Shown one piece after another: positions 9,701 to 20,264 of a DNA stretch of 28,106 nucleotides. The notes beneath the pieces are model-generated. The model searched no databases. It saw only the letters and a program-made list of their open reading frames with translations, and had not been told where the DNA came from. Source of the DNA: Amanita rubescens (taxonomy: Eukaryota > Basidiomycota > Agaricomycetes > Agaricales > Amanitaceae). Where the stretch lies: NCBI GenBank assembly GCA_015039365.1, contig WION01000622.1, forward strand, positions 1 through 28,106, written 5' to 3'. Each line of letters starts with the position of its first letter. The stretch's first letter is position 1. A program made the position numbers and the translations under genes.

Positions 9701-12700
9701 CAGACCACCCATCCACTCTCACCAGCATGGGCAATCTGGCATCAACATACCAGAAGCAGGGAAGGTGGGATGAGGCAGAGAAGCTTGAGGTGGATGTGAT
9801 GAATTCAAGAAAAACAAAGCTTGGATCAGACCACCCAGACACTCTCACCAGCATGGGCAATCTAGCATTAACATACCAGAAGCAGGGAAGGTGGGATGAG
9901 GCAGAGAAGCTTCAGATGGATGTAATGAGTGTATTCAAAACAAAGCTTGGATCAGACCACCCATCCACTCTCACCAGCATGGCCAATTTGGCATCAATAT
10001 ATTGGAATCAGGGAAGGTGGGATGAGGCAGAGAAGCTTGAGATAGGTGTGATGAATGCAAGAAAAACAAAGCTTGGATCAGACCACCCAGATGCTCTCAC
10101 CAGCATGGCCAATCTGGCATCAGTGTATTGGAATCAAGGAAGGTGGGATGAGGCAGAGAAGCTTCAGATGGATGTCATGAATGCATTTAAAACACAGCTT
10201 GGATCGGATCACCCAGACACTCTCACCAGCATGGGCAATCTGGCTTCAACATACCAGAAGCAGGGAAGGTGGGATGAGACAGAGAAGCTTCAGATAAAAG
10301 TGATGAGTGCAAGAAAAACAAAGCTTGGATCAGACCATCCATCCACTCTCACCAGCATAGACAATTTGGCAGCAATATATTGGAATCAGGGAAGGTGGGA
10401 TGAGGCAGAGAAGCTTCAGATAAATGTGATGAATGCAAGAGACACAAAGCTTGGATCAGACCACCCAGACACTCTCACCAGCATGGCCAATCTGGCATCA
10501 ACATACTGCAATCAGGGAAGGTGGAATGAGGCAGAGAAGCTTCACATGAATGCAATAAATGCATTTAAAACAAAACTTGGATCAGACCACCCATCCAGTC
10601 TCACCAGCATGGCCAATTTGGCATCAACATACACAAATCAGGGAAGGTGGGATGAGGCAGAGAAGCTTCAGATGGATGTGATGAATGCTTTTAAAACAAA
10701 GCTTGGATCAGACCACCCAGACACTCTCACCAGCATGGGCAATCTGGCTTCAACATACAGGTATCAGGGAAAGTGGGGTGAGGCAGAGAAACTTGAGATG
10801 AATGCGATGAATGCTTTTAAAACAAAGCTTGGATTAGACCACCCTTCCACTCTCACCAGCATGGCCAATCTGGCTTCAACATACTGGAAGCAGGGAAGGT
10901 GGGATGAGGCAGAGAAGCTTGAGATGGATGTGATGAATGCAAGAAAATCAAAACTTGGATCAAACCACCCTTCCACTCTCACCAGCATGAGCAATCTGGC
11001 ATCAATATACAGGAATCAGGGAAGGTGGGATGAGGCAGAGAAGCTTCAGATGGATGTGATGAATGCATTTAAAACACAGCTTGGATCAGACCATCCAGAC
11101 ACTCTCACCAGCATGGGGAATTTGGCATCAACATACATGAATCAGGGAAGGTGGGATGAGGCAGAAAAGCTTCAGATGGATTTGATGAATACTTCTAAAA
11201 CAAAGCTTGGATCAGACCACCCAGACACTTTCACCAGCATGGAAAATTTGGCACTAACATACAGGGATCAGGGAAGGTGGGATGAGGCAGAGAAGCTTCA
11301 GATGGATGTGATGAATTCAAGAAAAACAAAGTTTGGATCAGACCACCCATCCACTTTCACCAGCATGGGAAATTTGGCATTGACATTCTGGAATCAGGGA
11401 AGGTGGGATGAGGCAGAGAAGCTTCAGATGGATGTGATGAATGCATTCAAAATAAAGCTTGAATCAGACCACCCATCCACTCTCACCATCATGGCCAATT
11501 TGGCATCAACATACTGGAAGCAGGGAAGGTGGGATGAGGCAGAGAAGATTGAGGTGGATGTGATGAATTCAAGAAAAACAAAGCTTGGATCAGACCACCC
11601 AGACACTCTCACCATCATGGGCAATCTGGCTTCAACATACAGGAATCAGGGAAGGTGGGATGAGGCAGAGAAACTTGAGGTGAATGTGATGAATTCAAGA
11701 AAATCAAAACTTGGATCAGACCACCCATACACTCTCACCAGCATGAGCAATCTGGCATCAACATACAGGGATCAGGGGAGATGTGATGAGGCAGAGAAGC
11801 TTGAGATGAATGTGATGAATGCTTCTAAAATGAAGCTTGGATCAGAACACCCAGACACTCTCATCAGCATGGGCAATCTGGCTTCAACATACAGGAATCA
11901 GGAAAGGTGGGATGAGGCAGAGAAGCTTGAGATGGACGTGATGAATGCAAGAAAGAAAAAGCTTGGATCAGACCACCCATCCACTCTCACCAGCATGGGA
12001 AATTTGGCATTGACATACATGAATCAGGGAAGGTGGGATGAGGCAGAGAAGCTTCAGATGGATGTGATGAGTGCATTCAAAACAAAGCTTGGATCAGAAC
12101 ACCCAGACACTCTCACCAGCATGGCCAATTTAGCATTGACATACATGAATCAGGGAAGGTGGGATGAGGCAGAGAAGTTCCAGATGGATGCAATGAATGC
12201 ATTTAAAACAAAACTTGGACCAGACCACCCATCCACTCTCGCCAGCATGGCCAATTTGGCATCAATATACTGGAATCAGGGAAGGTGGAATGAGGCAGAG
12301 AAGCTTGAGATGGATGTAATGAATTCAAGAAAAACAAAGCTTGGATTGGACCACCCAGACACTCTCACCAGTATGGCCAATTTAGCATTGACATACTGCA
12401 AACAGGGAAGGTGGGATGAGGCAGAGACACTTCAGATGGATGTGATGCATGGATTCAAAACAAAACTTGGATCAGACCACCCAGACACTCTCACCAGCAT
12501 GGCCAATTTAGCATTAACATACTGGAATCAGGGAAGGTGGGATGAGGCAAAGACACTTCAGATGGATGTGATGAATGCATTTAAAGTAAAGCTTGGATCA
12601 GACCACCCAGATACCAGCATGGGCAATTTGGCATTAACTATCAAGGCCATATTTCTTTTCTACTTCTATTCCTTTTGCTCTTTCCTTTTTCACCCAGATT

Positions 12701-12732
12701 ACATAAGCAACCTGCAGGATGATTCACTGTAG
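6747..12732 (+). CDS. NLR-like protein: NB-ARC/STAND ATPase plus 28 TPR units, interrupted by a solo LTR
   Basis: Exons 6747-6833, 6908-7113 and 7168-7797, then 8490-12732 after removing the inserted LTR and one target-site copy, give a single 1721-residue frame. Residues 1-77 carry no known effector domain. The ATPase shows the P-loop GLGGIGKT (78-85), a Walker B-like LMVYDGAD (148-155), GNVIITSRN (171-179) and GIPLAIDQAGAYM (233-245). Residues 480-1655 are 28 TPR units of exactly 42 residues, plus a cut-down 29th unit and a hydrophobic tail. Fungal proteins of this build are non-self-recognition or signalling ATPases that oligomerise after the repeats sense a ligand. The ligand here is unknown. 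The LTR brings an in-frame stop at 7931, so without splicing the product would be a truncated ATPase. Because the 4.2-kb TPR frame is still fully open, the insertion is recent or tolerated. Confidence 0.85.
6834..6907 (+). other. Intron 1 of the NLR-like gene
   Basis: The donor is GTATTG and the acceptor is CTTGCAG. Splicing joins DSQFIE to TLPTLIYPP in phase 0. An alternative acceptor, CTCATAG at 6882-6888, would also be possible, so the exact 3' end is less certain than the donor. Confidence 0.6.
7114..7167 (+). other. Intron 2 of the NLR-like gene
   Basis: This 54-bp intron has a strong donor GTGAGT, a branch-like CAACTGACC and the acceptor ATTCAAG. It joins ENPGL to FSDIFWIDASSEK. The retained reading hits TGA at once. 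Confidence 0.85.
7793..7797 (+). repeat. Left target-site duplication GTTGG
   Basis: GTTGG immediately precedes the TG that starts the LTR. The same five bases follow its final CA at 8485-8489. Deleting the LTR and one copy restores the codons for QNSVGAQSAIKLL across the site. Confidence 0.9.
7913..7991 (+). repeat. Short tandem repeat within the LTR
   Basis: About seven imperfect copies of an ACTCCGTGACA-like 9-11 bp unit (ACTCCGAAA, ACTCCGTGACA, ACTCCGTCACA) sit about 115 bp inside the LTR. They may be protein-binding repeats of the U3 region or simple slippage. Confidence 0.75.
8169..8176 (+). promoter_or_regulatory. TATA-box-like motif in the solo LTR
   Basis: TATATAAG lies roughly in the middle of the LTR in plus orientation, where a retrotransposon promoter would be expected. 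It points into the downstream half of the NLR-like gene, so it could start a 5'-truncated transcript that covers only the TPR array. Confidence 0.5.
8485..8489 (+). repeat. Right target-site duplication GTTGG
   Basis: This copy follows the terminal CA of the LTR. Its first G completes a CAG splice-acceptor-like end (CCTTACAG). The last G of the left copy plus the LTR's first T makes GT. Confidence 0.9.
9004..12531 (+). repeat. Twenty-eight tandem 126-bp units coding 42-residue TPRs
   Basis: Units begin at 9004 and recur every 126 bp without any indel up to 12531. The consensus begins GRWDEAEKLQMDVMNA and continues F/R-KTKLGSDHPDTLTSM, then a GNLASTY-like segment ending in Q. The first three units are the most diverged (GSWDEEEQ, a unit with HHLAETL, and GSWDKAEK). 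Later ones differ mainly at a few fixed positions. Forty-two-residue spacing is that of kinesin-light-chain-like TPR_10/TPR_12 repeats found in NLRs, where the helices form a ligand-sensing superhelix. The high DNA similarity points to repeated unit exchange. Confidence 0.95.
12532..12732 (+). other. Truncated 29th TPR unit and hydrophobic C-terminus
   Basis: Unit 29 begins GRWDEAKTLQMD and keeps the pattern up to SDHPD. It then lacks two residues (DTSM where DTLTSM is expected), and after NLALT it departs into IKAIFLFYFYSFCSFLF and a short tail ending DDSL before TAG at 12730-12732. The tail follows a long pyrimidine tract ending in CACCCAG, so part of it might be intronic. No donor GT is visible at the break. 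Confidence 0.6.
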
Positions 12733-13175
12733 GGCTAAAGGTATACTGTAACAGATACATGTACATATGGGTATCAGTGGACTGTTCTCTCCTTATGATT
12801 GTTTACTACATCTATAGATCCCCTTCTCCCCCTCCTGTGTTTCAGTATCTGAATAGTTTTGTGTCAAGATTAGTGTTGCTGCCACCCAGGTCAGTTTGTT
12901 TAGTTTTTTTTGGTTTTACAGCTTCTGTAAAATTGTAAAAAATTAGAAAATCTGATGTGATAGGTGAGCCCAAAAACTGGAGGGTTACTTATTGGCAGAC
13001 TTGTGTTATAATTGCCTTTGTCTGCTGTGTATTAATCAGAGTAATGTTGCCACAGCTCAAGTTGATGTTTTTCAATTTCTTCAACCTTACAGCTTGAATA
13101 AAATTGTGAAAAATCTGAGAAAAATTGATGTGATACATAGATGAGCTAAAAAACCAGGGGGTTACTTATTGGCAC
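12733..13175 (+). repeat. 3' sequence of the NLR-like gene with a diverged tandem duplication
   Basis: Two copies of a roughly 135-170 bp AT-rich segment lie in tandem, at about 12855-12997 and about 13024-13174. They share TACAGCTT, AAAATTGT, GATGTGATA and the 16-base word GGGTTACTTATTGGCA (12982-12997 and 13159-13174). The copies have diverged by substitutions and small indels. They may be untranslated sequence or part of a mobile element that I cannot name. Confidence 0.65.
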
Positions 13176-15793
13176 TTTGGCAGAATCCTAATAGTGCATC
13201 CAGAGATTGAGCAGCTCTGTTTTGAGCTGGCAATGACTCAGGCATCAGCTGTTTTCAAATCCTGACCCAAATACTGGAAATGGGATTGCTAAGCTCCTAT
13301 ACCAGTGTAAGATCTCCAACTTGTAGAGTGTGCAAAGACAAGCTCAGAGTTGAGATTGAACTGAAAGTTGACAGTTAGAACTTAGAACTAGACTGGGGAT
13401 CCAGTCTCACTGCCAGTCTATATATTTGCAGGCTTATATACATCTAAGAAGTACAATTACATGTGATAACTAGTGGGTTGCATGTGATAACAGTTCAATA
13501 ACATGTAATAAAGGAGTAAAAATAAGTAAAAATAAAGTGTACTGGTCCCCATAAGTCATAGTGTCCAGGGTATAACATAAAGTTGTAACAGGATTATTCT
13601 ACATTCAGATGCTAGAAGCATATCTAACTGTGGGAATTCCATAGGACATATATGGTAGTTACTTTATTTGTAGCTCTTTACATGTTTGTAATGTTACTAG
13701 TCTCGTCGTCCTGTCACTGTGCCCACTGACCTCACCATTGCTCCCCTATCCGCCGGTAGCTTCTCAATGTTCATTCTTTTCGCCTCTCTATAATCTCGAA
13801 ATCTTGCTTCGCAGCTCCTTTAAACTGATGCGCATTGGCTTTCTGTCTTGGCGGACGGAGAATATACGGCAATCCCTGCTTCTACCAAAGCCTATGGCTC
13901 CCGGTTCGCCCCCAACAAAACAGCTTGGATATGTGCCGCACGTACACGTCTTTTCCCAAGTTTCTTCATTGCCATTTAACCCCCTGCGCGACATTGAGAC
14001 GGGACAAGCAGCCAATACTAGGGCATTGCTACCATGTGACAAACGTCAACAAGGGAGGAGGGTCTTGACAGTACTCACGAGCTTGCAGAGGTGGCACAAA
14101 CCGCCACATGGCGTGGATTGGCAGAATCACTCCAGATCGGTACTAGAGCCAATCGTAACACATTTTTGACCGCCGGCGGGTCGTTTTCTTCACGAGACGA
14201 AGCGAAAAGGGCTCAAGGAGTAACGGACGGAGCCCGGGAAGCACGGTTAGAATGAAATGGTGCCCTGGGTACCACGAAACCACCGACGATAGAAGATTGG
14301 GCGATCCGGGAAGGCGTGAAAACGGGTGCCGGATTAAGATTTGGCCTTGTCGTTCTTGATAGTGTGTTGTTTCCATGGTTCTTGTCGATCTGTTAACTTA
14401 TGGTTGGTTTTGTAGAGTCTTAGGTCACTGTGGGCGTCGTTGACGGAAGGCCACCTCGATCGCCCGCGATTCTCAAGCAATCGTGCGGTTCCTTCGAGAG
14501 ATGGACAAGTGGGACATCAACAGCACAGATCACTCACTGTGGTCATGGGCTAGGTTAACGCATGCCATAGGTGTATATGCACTAACGATCCTATCCGTCC
14601 AACCTGAGCCGACACATTTTCACCTTCATCCAATATATGATGTCTTTACGTCTTTAGGAAAAACCCTGTATCGTCTTTCTTCGCAGGCTGCAAGGCCTTC
14701 CTTTTCCACGACGCAAACCCATCCGAACCGCCATTTTACTAACGCCCACCACTACCTACCATTCTTTCAACCATGCATGCATCAGCAACACCTCGATCTT
14801 TGTTGCAACGAAAAATTGGCGGCGTTACACATCCCAGCTACCGAACACGAATAGGGGTAGTACTTGAACTGCGCAGCGGCCATGCAGAAAAAAAGAAAAT
14901 AATCCATTTATCTCGTGTATCCTCGCAAACCATCAAAGACGTTAAGATTTCACAAATGCCATTTGAAAGGTGGCGATCACGGGCGATCATAACGGGGATG
15001 CAAATGACTGCAAGCATTCGCACCAACTCGCACGATACAATGACGCTTACACATCCTCACTCACAACAACGGCACGCTGTGCTTTATATTCCGGGGCCTA
15101 TGTTACGACCAGCGAGACGTTGAAGAGCCACTACCCCGGCGATGACGAGCTTCATTCCATGAAGGAGCACTCTCAACTCGTGCCTCGATGAGGACTCCTT
15201 GTAACAGGGGTCCTTGCGGCTGCCTCTACTTATGCCAGATCATGTATTTCTGGGGTTGCTGTATCCGACTCTCCACTATTCAAGTCTCTCCTCCCAACAC
15301 AGCACGTGCATTTCATCGACTCCCCATGACGGACCGTATATCAGAACTGGAACGAGCAATGGAGTACCTCTCGGATAGAGAGAGGCTCGTAACATTCCAG
15401 GTGTTGATATAGGAAGTTGATATAGACATGACATATCACAAACGCGGTATTCGCATGGAAATACGTTCTTGAGGAGATCCAGCCAGGATGTCCTGCTCAG
15501 CGCAATTTGCTGTTGACTCTTGTTACCGCCGCAAGCCTTATGAATGATGGAATCTGACGGTGGTTCTTAAAGTAGACGGCGTTCCGGGTCTGGGATGTAT
15601 CGGACCCCCGAGTTCCCATGCCACGTAAACCAACCACACTCGCATTTGTTCAAATAAATAGTAGCGCACTGCTAAGCATGAAATTGAACCGCGGGAACGT
15701 AAGGAGGGTAATAATATGGAATCAGGAGACCTGGGCGCCTTCTCTTCGCAATGAAATTGTGGAACATCATATATCATCTCGCGCACTAGAACA
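13176..15793. other. Unassigned region between the NLR-like gene and the P450 array
   Basis: Up to about 13690 the sequence stays AT-rich like the NLR gene, with a 7-bp inverted repeat AGACTGG/CCAGTCT at 13390-13407 and three copies of a CATGTGATAAC-like word at 13460-13511. After about 13690 the composition returns to that of the rest of the window. Several frames of 60-140 codons occur on both strands between 13738 and 15412, but none has a motif, exon pattern or homology that I can defend. One plus-strand stretch near 15187-15290 reads as a hydrophobic segment (GLLVTGVLAAASTYARS), which is not enough to call a gene. Confidence 0.45.
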
Positions 15794-17779
15794 TCACGTC
15801 CTTTTTCGGAACATCACCTCCACCGTAGGATCTGGCATTGAATGAAAGCCAAACCACCAATCTGCTGGCTGTCCACGACAACCAGCTAGCTTCATATCAT
15901 AATTCAACAGCACGTGCGCAAGCAGCAACTTGATTTCTGATGCTGCGAAGAATCTACCAGGGCTATAAAGAGATTCAGTCGTTCTCCGGGACCAGAAGAT
16001 AAAGTATCCGTACCACGCAGAGCGACCATGGCCAAAAGGAAGATAATTAAGCGTAGGAGTCATCATGACGTGTTTTTGCACCTTCGCCTTCTTTCTCGCG
16101 CATTCTTGCATGTCTAAACCCATCAAAGACGTCGGGGTCCGGATAATTGTCCTGCAGGCTTACATCAATGTTCTCGACATGAAGCATGAGACGGATCACG
16201 AACTGGGTTCATACTGCACGCTTGTTTGTGGAGCAGAAACCAAATAACCAGTAGGTATCGTCACCCCGTTAGAGAACGTAAACTTTTTCATTACTTTACG
16301 ATGCATGCTAACTGAGAGAGATAAGTCGAGGCCCATAGAAGAAGGGAAGGGGGGGATGCATACATAGTCCGCTTCCGTGCATGCGTTGCGAACTCTCTCA
16401 AGAAACTGTCCACTTTTCGTAGCTTGTCGATGGCGGCTTTGGTCCACCCATCTTCGCGTATCGCTGCTTCGACTTCTTCACGCATTGGCTGCACGTATTC
16501 TGGATGAGCAGCCAGATGATATAGCGCGTGTGTAAATTGCTAAAACCGCGCTTGATTTATGAATGAATAATTTAACGTAGACTTTACACGTACCATTGTC
16601 GTAGTATGGATACCGCAAAGTTCATTAGCAAGATTCGTATCGTTAGGCCTTTGATAGTCCGCTGATGTGGTTTCTTCCCGACTTCCAATAACCAGCTAAT
16701 CGCGTCATTCTTACAAGGGTCAACATCACCCCAACGAACATCGGGGATCTACTAACCGGTTTACCAGGCCAATTCTCCCCGTATTGCGCTTCCTTTTCAA
16801 GGCGCTCTTTGATTAAGGGCTCCAAGTGCTTTATTCCGCGTTGGATCCCTCTGGGTACTTTCCGTAAGAAATAAACGACGATCGTACGATAAAATTAGTA
16901 TACTTTGCACATCTAGCAAACGAAGGGTACTCACGATCTTAGGAAAATAGGAAACAAATTGAGTATGTTGCCCGCCATAAGAGCGTCAACAGCAAACTGT
17001 TCATTCAACGTTCTGTAATCCGGATCACGACCTTGTAAAAGTCTTGAGATGGGATGTGCATGGAGGGGACGTGCGACACTCACATAGAGGCATCCCGATT
17101 AGGAACCTATTGAGCACCCTGCACACGATGCTCAAATTTGCCTTGTACGCAATAAGCGTTGTCCATTCCTCCCCCTTTGTCGGCACAAATTCCTCAAACG
17201 AAACCTTCATCTCACCACAACCTCATTGAACTGTGCTGCAAGATTTTTTCGTGAAATAAGATCCTAATAACCTCAACGTGGAAGTCATCCTCGTGCAGTT
17301 CATGCCCAAGGAGGATATCGGTGTGAAACATCTCCGCCGTTGCGTCTTTTAATGAAAAGTTGATCTTCGGGCGCTCGTCGTATGATCATCGATCAATTGA
17401 GGACTTGCACCAACGATCATCCATGTGTGTTGGCATTGAAACTTTGAATAATGACCCGCGGTACTGTCGCGTGTCCACCGTCAAAATGACATTCAATCCA
17501 GAAACACGCAGGAGCCAACTCACTTGTCATAACCCTCCTGCACTATTTCCCTCCCATGTTTAACAAACTTCAGAGCGTTAACGTACGACCTGAATAACCC
17601 AGAACCCCCCTGCGGTCGGGATAGCGCTCAACTGCAGACGGTCCCGAGGTCAACGCCACGTTCAATATCTGCATTTTAACTAAGCGTACCTTTCGGTAGT
17701 TAAACAACTGTTTTCAAAATAGACGAGGCAAAGTAAACACGGTGAGGGTTACGAGTGCAGTGACGACGTTCGAATTCAT
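15794..17779 (-). pseudogene. Cytochrome P450 pseudogene (array copy 1)
   Basis: The copy aligns exon by exon with the intact P450 at 21229-23305. Its exons are 17779-17690, 17631-17524, 17463-17084, 17031-16935, about 16883-16757, 16709-16594, 16539-16364, 16311-16204, 16151-16014 and 15962-15794. Comparison of exon lengths shows the damage. A TGA replaces the Trp codon at position 22 of exon 1. One-base gains occur in exon 2 (a six-G run), exon 3 (three), exon 4 (two) and exons 9, 10 and 11. One-base losses occur in exons 2, 4 and 8. The acceptor before exon 7 is missing. The haem-binding frame FGHGRSAC-PGRFF is still readable at the end. Two introns present in both other long copies are absent here: exons 3, 4 and 5 are fused. 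The gene cannot make a full P450. Confidence 0.9.
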
Positions 17780-18554
17780 GAGATTCAGGAAGTTGGACCA
17801 CGCAGCGCCCACATCATATTAAGTACTAACATGTGCTGTGTCAATAAGATTGATACCATTTCTGTCAGGGGCACAGAGTGCGTTCTTTGACTATTCTTAA
17901 TGGGGAGTGACGTACATGGGCATCTGTCGAGTGAAGGTTGTCCACGGCACTGCATGATATAATAATTGTGGAGCCGCCCACATACGCAGGTGGCTGAGCT
18001 TCCAATACATATTGTGCGCGACGGTCAACTCGGGCGTAAACTGACGGTGCGACTGAGTTGTCAATGTTCGCTTCATAGTTCAATGTAATGAGAAAAAGGA
18101 CGCGGTCACACTGATGATCGTGACCAACCGTTGTCATCGGATGCGGAGTTGTAACTCGTGGCACAGGATCTTGACCTAGCAGCAGTGACTGTGCGAGTGA
18201 TCAGCATCATGATACGGAGCAATAATAAGGGTCAGTGCAAGCGACCCACCACAAAGGATTGAAAACTGCCAATCAGCGCCAGGAACCAAGCGAGTCTATC
18301 ATTGTTATGATAACTTTAAGCGTTGTATCAATGTATGTCACATGCTTTTGCCTTCGGAGGGCAATGAACCAGAGTTCAGATTGCCTTGGCAGGAACCAAT
18401 CCAATTCTGTTTCGATGAATCCGATCTATGTACCACACTGGCACGTTTCTATCAGCGCACCTATTGTAGCCTAGCCTGTCCTAGTAGATCATATTATCAT
18501 GGCGAGAGGACTCTAGTACATACAAATGATCCGAGGACTCGGAAATATGACTAC
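17780..18554. other. Intergenic sequence between P450 copies, no gene seen
   Basis: This is upstream of the pseudogene start and downstream of the P450 relic. Frames of 80-100 codons exist on both strands but have no motif. I assign no feature beyond the expected remains of promoter and 3' sequence. Confidence 0.4.
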
Positions 18555-19506
18555 GTCCGCCTGCGGAACAGCGGTAGGATTGGGCGTTGAAAAAGACCCA
18601 AAGGACCACCCTGGCGGGAATCCAGTCCCCAGCCATGTTATGTAGCTCTGTGATTCCACATGATCTACGCAAGCATCGTTTTGACCGTTTGTTGCAAAAA
18701 ACTAGGCCAGGCTACGGAATTGATGACAAATCCAATCAGTCCCGTGGATGTTAATTGAGATATACCATGCATGACCTTTGTCCAAAAGGTACTTGACATC
18801 CATTTGTGGGTATTATGTGCCACACCAGCTTTAAATTTGCCTTCTCTCTCACGCGCTTCCTTGCGTACCTGACCATCAAAGATATAGTCTTTCGCCGGAG
18901 AATAGAGTCTGCACCGATTCTCTCAGCCTTCTTCGCTTATGACCGCATGGACTTCTTCACGCGTAGCAAGATCATGTAATGCAGTCGTTAATGTCCAAAA
19001 AAGCACGATCGATTCTGTTGCAGCCGCGATGGATCCACTTTGTGTACCAGCGTAGACGTATAAAACACCACCAAGTTCTCGATAGTTCGCCGATGTGGCT
19101 CTTTTCGACCTCGAGTAACCAGCTTATGTTGTCGTTCCTGAGAAAACAAACTAATAAATATTTCCAACTGACGAAAGTTCAGACGACTAACGGGTTTATC
19201 AGGCCGTACAGTTCTTGCTATTCAAGGCGTTCCCTGATCAAAGGTTCCAAGTGTGCTACATCACGCGTTTGATATCTTTGGGCGCTTCCCATAGAAAATG
19301 AGGTCATGAAGCTGTGAGAACATCATCATATCAGCTAACATACGTGGTAAAGACGGCTTACTGTCCGATATCGGAGATCGAGGAATAGGCTGAGAATCTT
19401 GGCTGTGATCACTGGGACTTCAAGCGGAAACCGTTCGTTCGTGATCCGGATCACGGCCTTGCTGAGCCTTGTAGTACGTATGCAACAACTTCAACTGTCG
19501 CCCACT
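18555..19506 (-). pseudogene. Truncated cytochrome P450 relic (array copy 4)
   Basis: Minus-strand blocks match the P450 family in order. They are the start of exon 5 (EWATVEVVAY), exon 6 (GRDPD), exon 7 (HLEPLIRERLE followed by a stop), exon 8 (ISWLLEV), part of exon 9 (REEV and EEG), part of exon 11 (FDG and REREGK, then a broken FGQG..HAC region) and part of exon 12. Exons 1-4 are missing, as are most of exon 5, the K-helix part of exon 9 and all of exon 10. Stops and frame changes are frequent. This is the oldest-looking member of the array and cannot be functional. Confidence 0.8.
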
Positions 19507-20264
19507 CTGATGATCGTTGAAAACCACGAGTGCCAGTGCATTTTTTAGTTTCAATCAGTTTATGAAACGAGTCTGCATGTGACATCCAGGCTTATGGCGG
19601 TGCCCCATCATGCATCATGGATGAACGCAGCCCGGGTGATTGACATCGAGCTTCGATTTGATTGAGCGCTGTCACAACCATATGACGCCAAACGAACGGC
19701 ATTTGCGGCATTTTGAAGAATAGTTACCGGAGGCCTTGATGACCATGTGCATGAGGCTCGCTGACTGAGATGTAGAATGTTGAAAGCCATGGCGCCCTGG
19801 TGAGCTGACTCAGCTGACACAGCCGCTCACGCCTCACGGACTTGACCCTACACCATCCACTCTTCCTATTTCTCTCCTCGTAAGTACTCATTCATCTTCT
19901 CGACACATCATGGACCCGAACACGGCCACCTTTTTGCTCTTACGCCAACAGTATCAACAGTACTAACCCGTGCCAATCCCTAGCCTTATCTGCTTGCCCT
20001 TAAAAAACGAAGGTCATACGTCGCTTCCCTGTCCTCCACTAGTCACTGGTAGAACACACCATACCCGAAACATACGTTTAGCTTGATTTTATAGTGTAAA
20101 TTAAGCTCTTATCAGGCATCAAATATTATCTAACTTACGTTGTGTGCAACCTCTTAGCTGCTCATGTAATTCATCTGTGCCAGAGAATGCTGTTTGTTGA
20201 GCAAAGCAAACAATCGATTGCGGATAAGCACGCATACGATCATCTGTAAATAAAGGCTACTAAC
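19507..20264. other. Intergenic sequence, no gene seen
   Basis: One spot resembles a fungal gene start: a pyrimidine-rich run at about 19850-19890 followed by ATG at 19911 reading MDPNTATFLLLRQQYQQY and then a stop. No continuing exon can be followed with confidence. The rest shows no motif. Confidence 0.4.

Noticed and set aside
9004..12531. Regular 126-bp repeats as a CRISPR-like or satellite array
   Set aside because: The repeats stay in one open frame, encode a clear TPR consensus and have no unique spacers.
9004..12531. The gene as a kinesin light chain
   Set aside because: The TPRs resemble kinesin light chain repeats, but they follow an NB-ARC ATPase, which kinesin light chains lack.
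6747..13690. Bacterial origin of the NLR-like gene
   Set aside because: It has spliceosomal introns and a domain build common in mushrooms. Composition alone is not enough.
13180..13690. A second solo LTR after the NLR-like gene
   Set aside because: There are TATA-like words and a small inverted repeat, but I could not find TG..CA ends with a matching target-site duplication.
14483..15412. Plus-strand frames as a multi-exon gene
   Set aside because: The frames do not join by convincing splice sites and no family motif appears in any of them.
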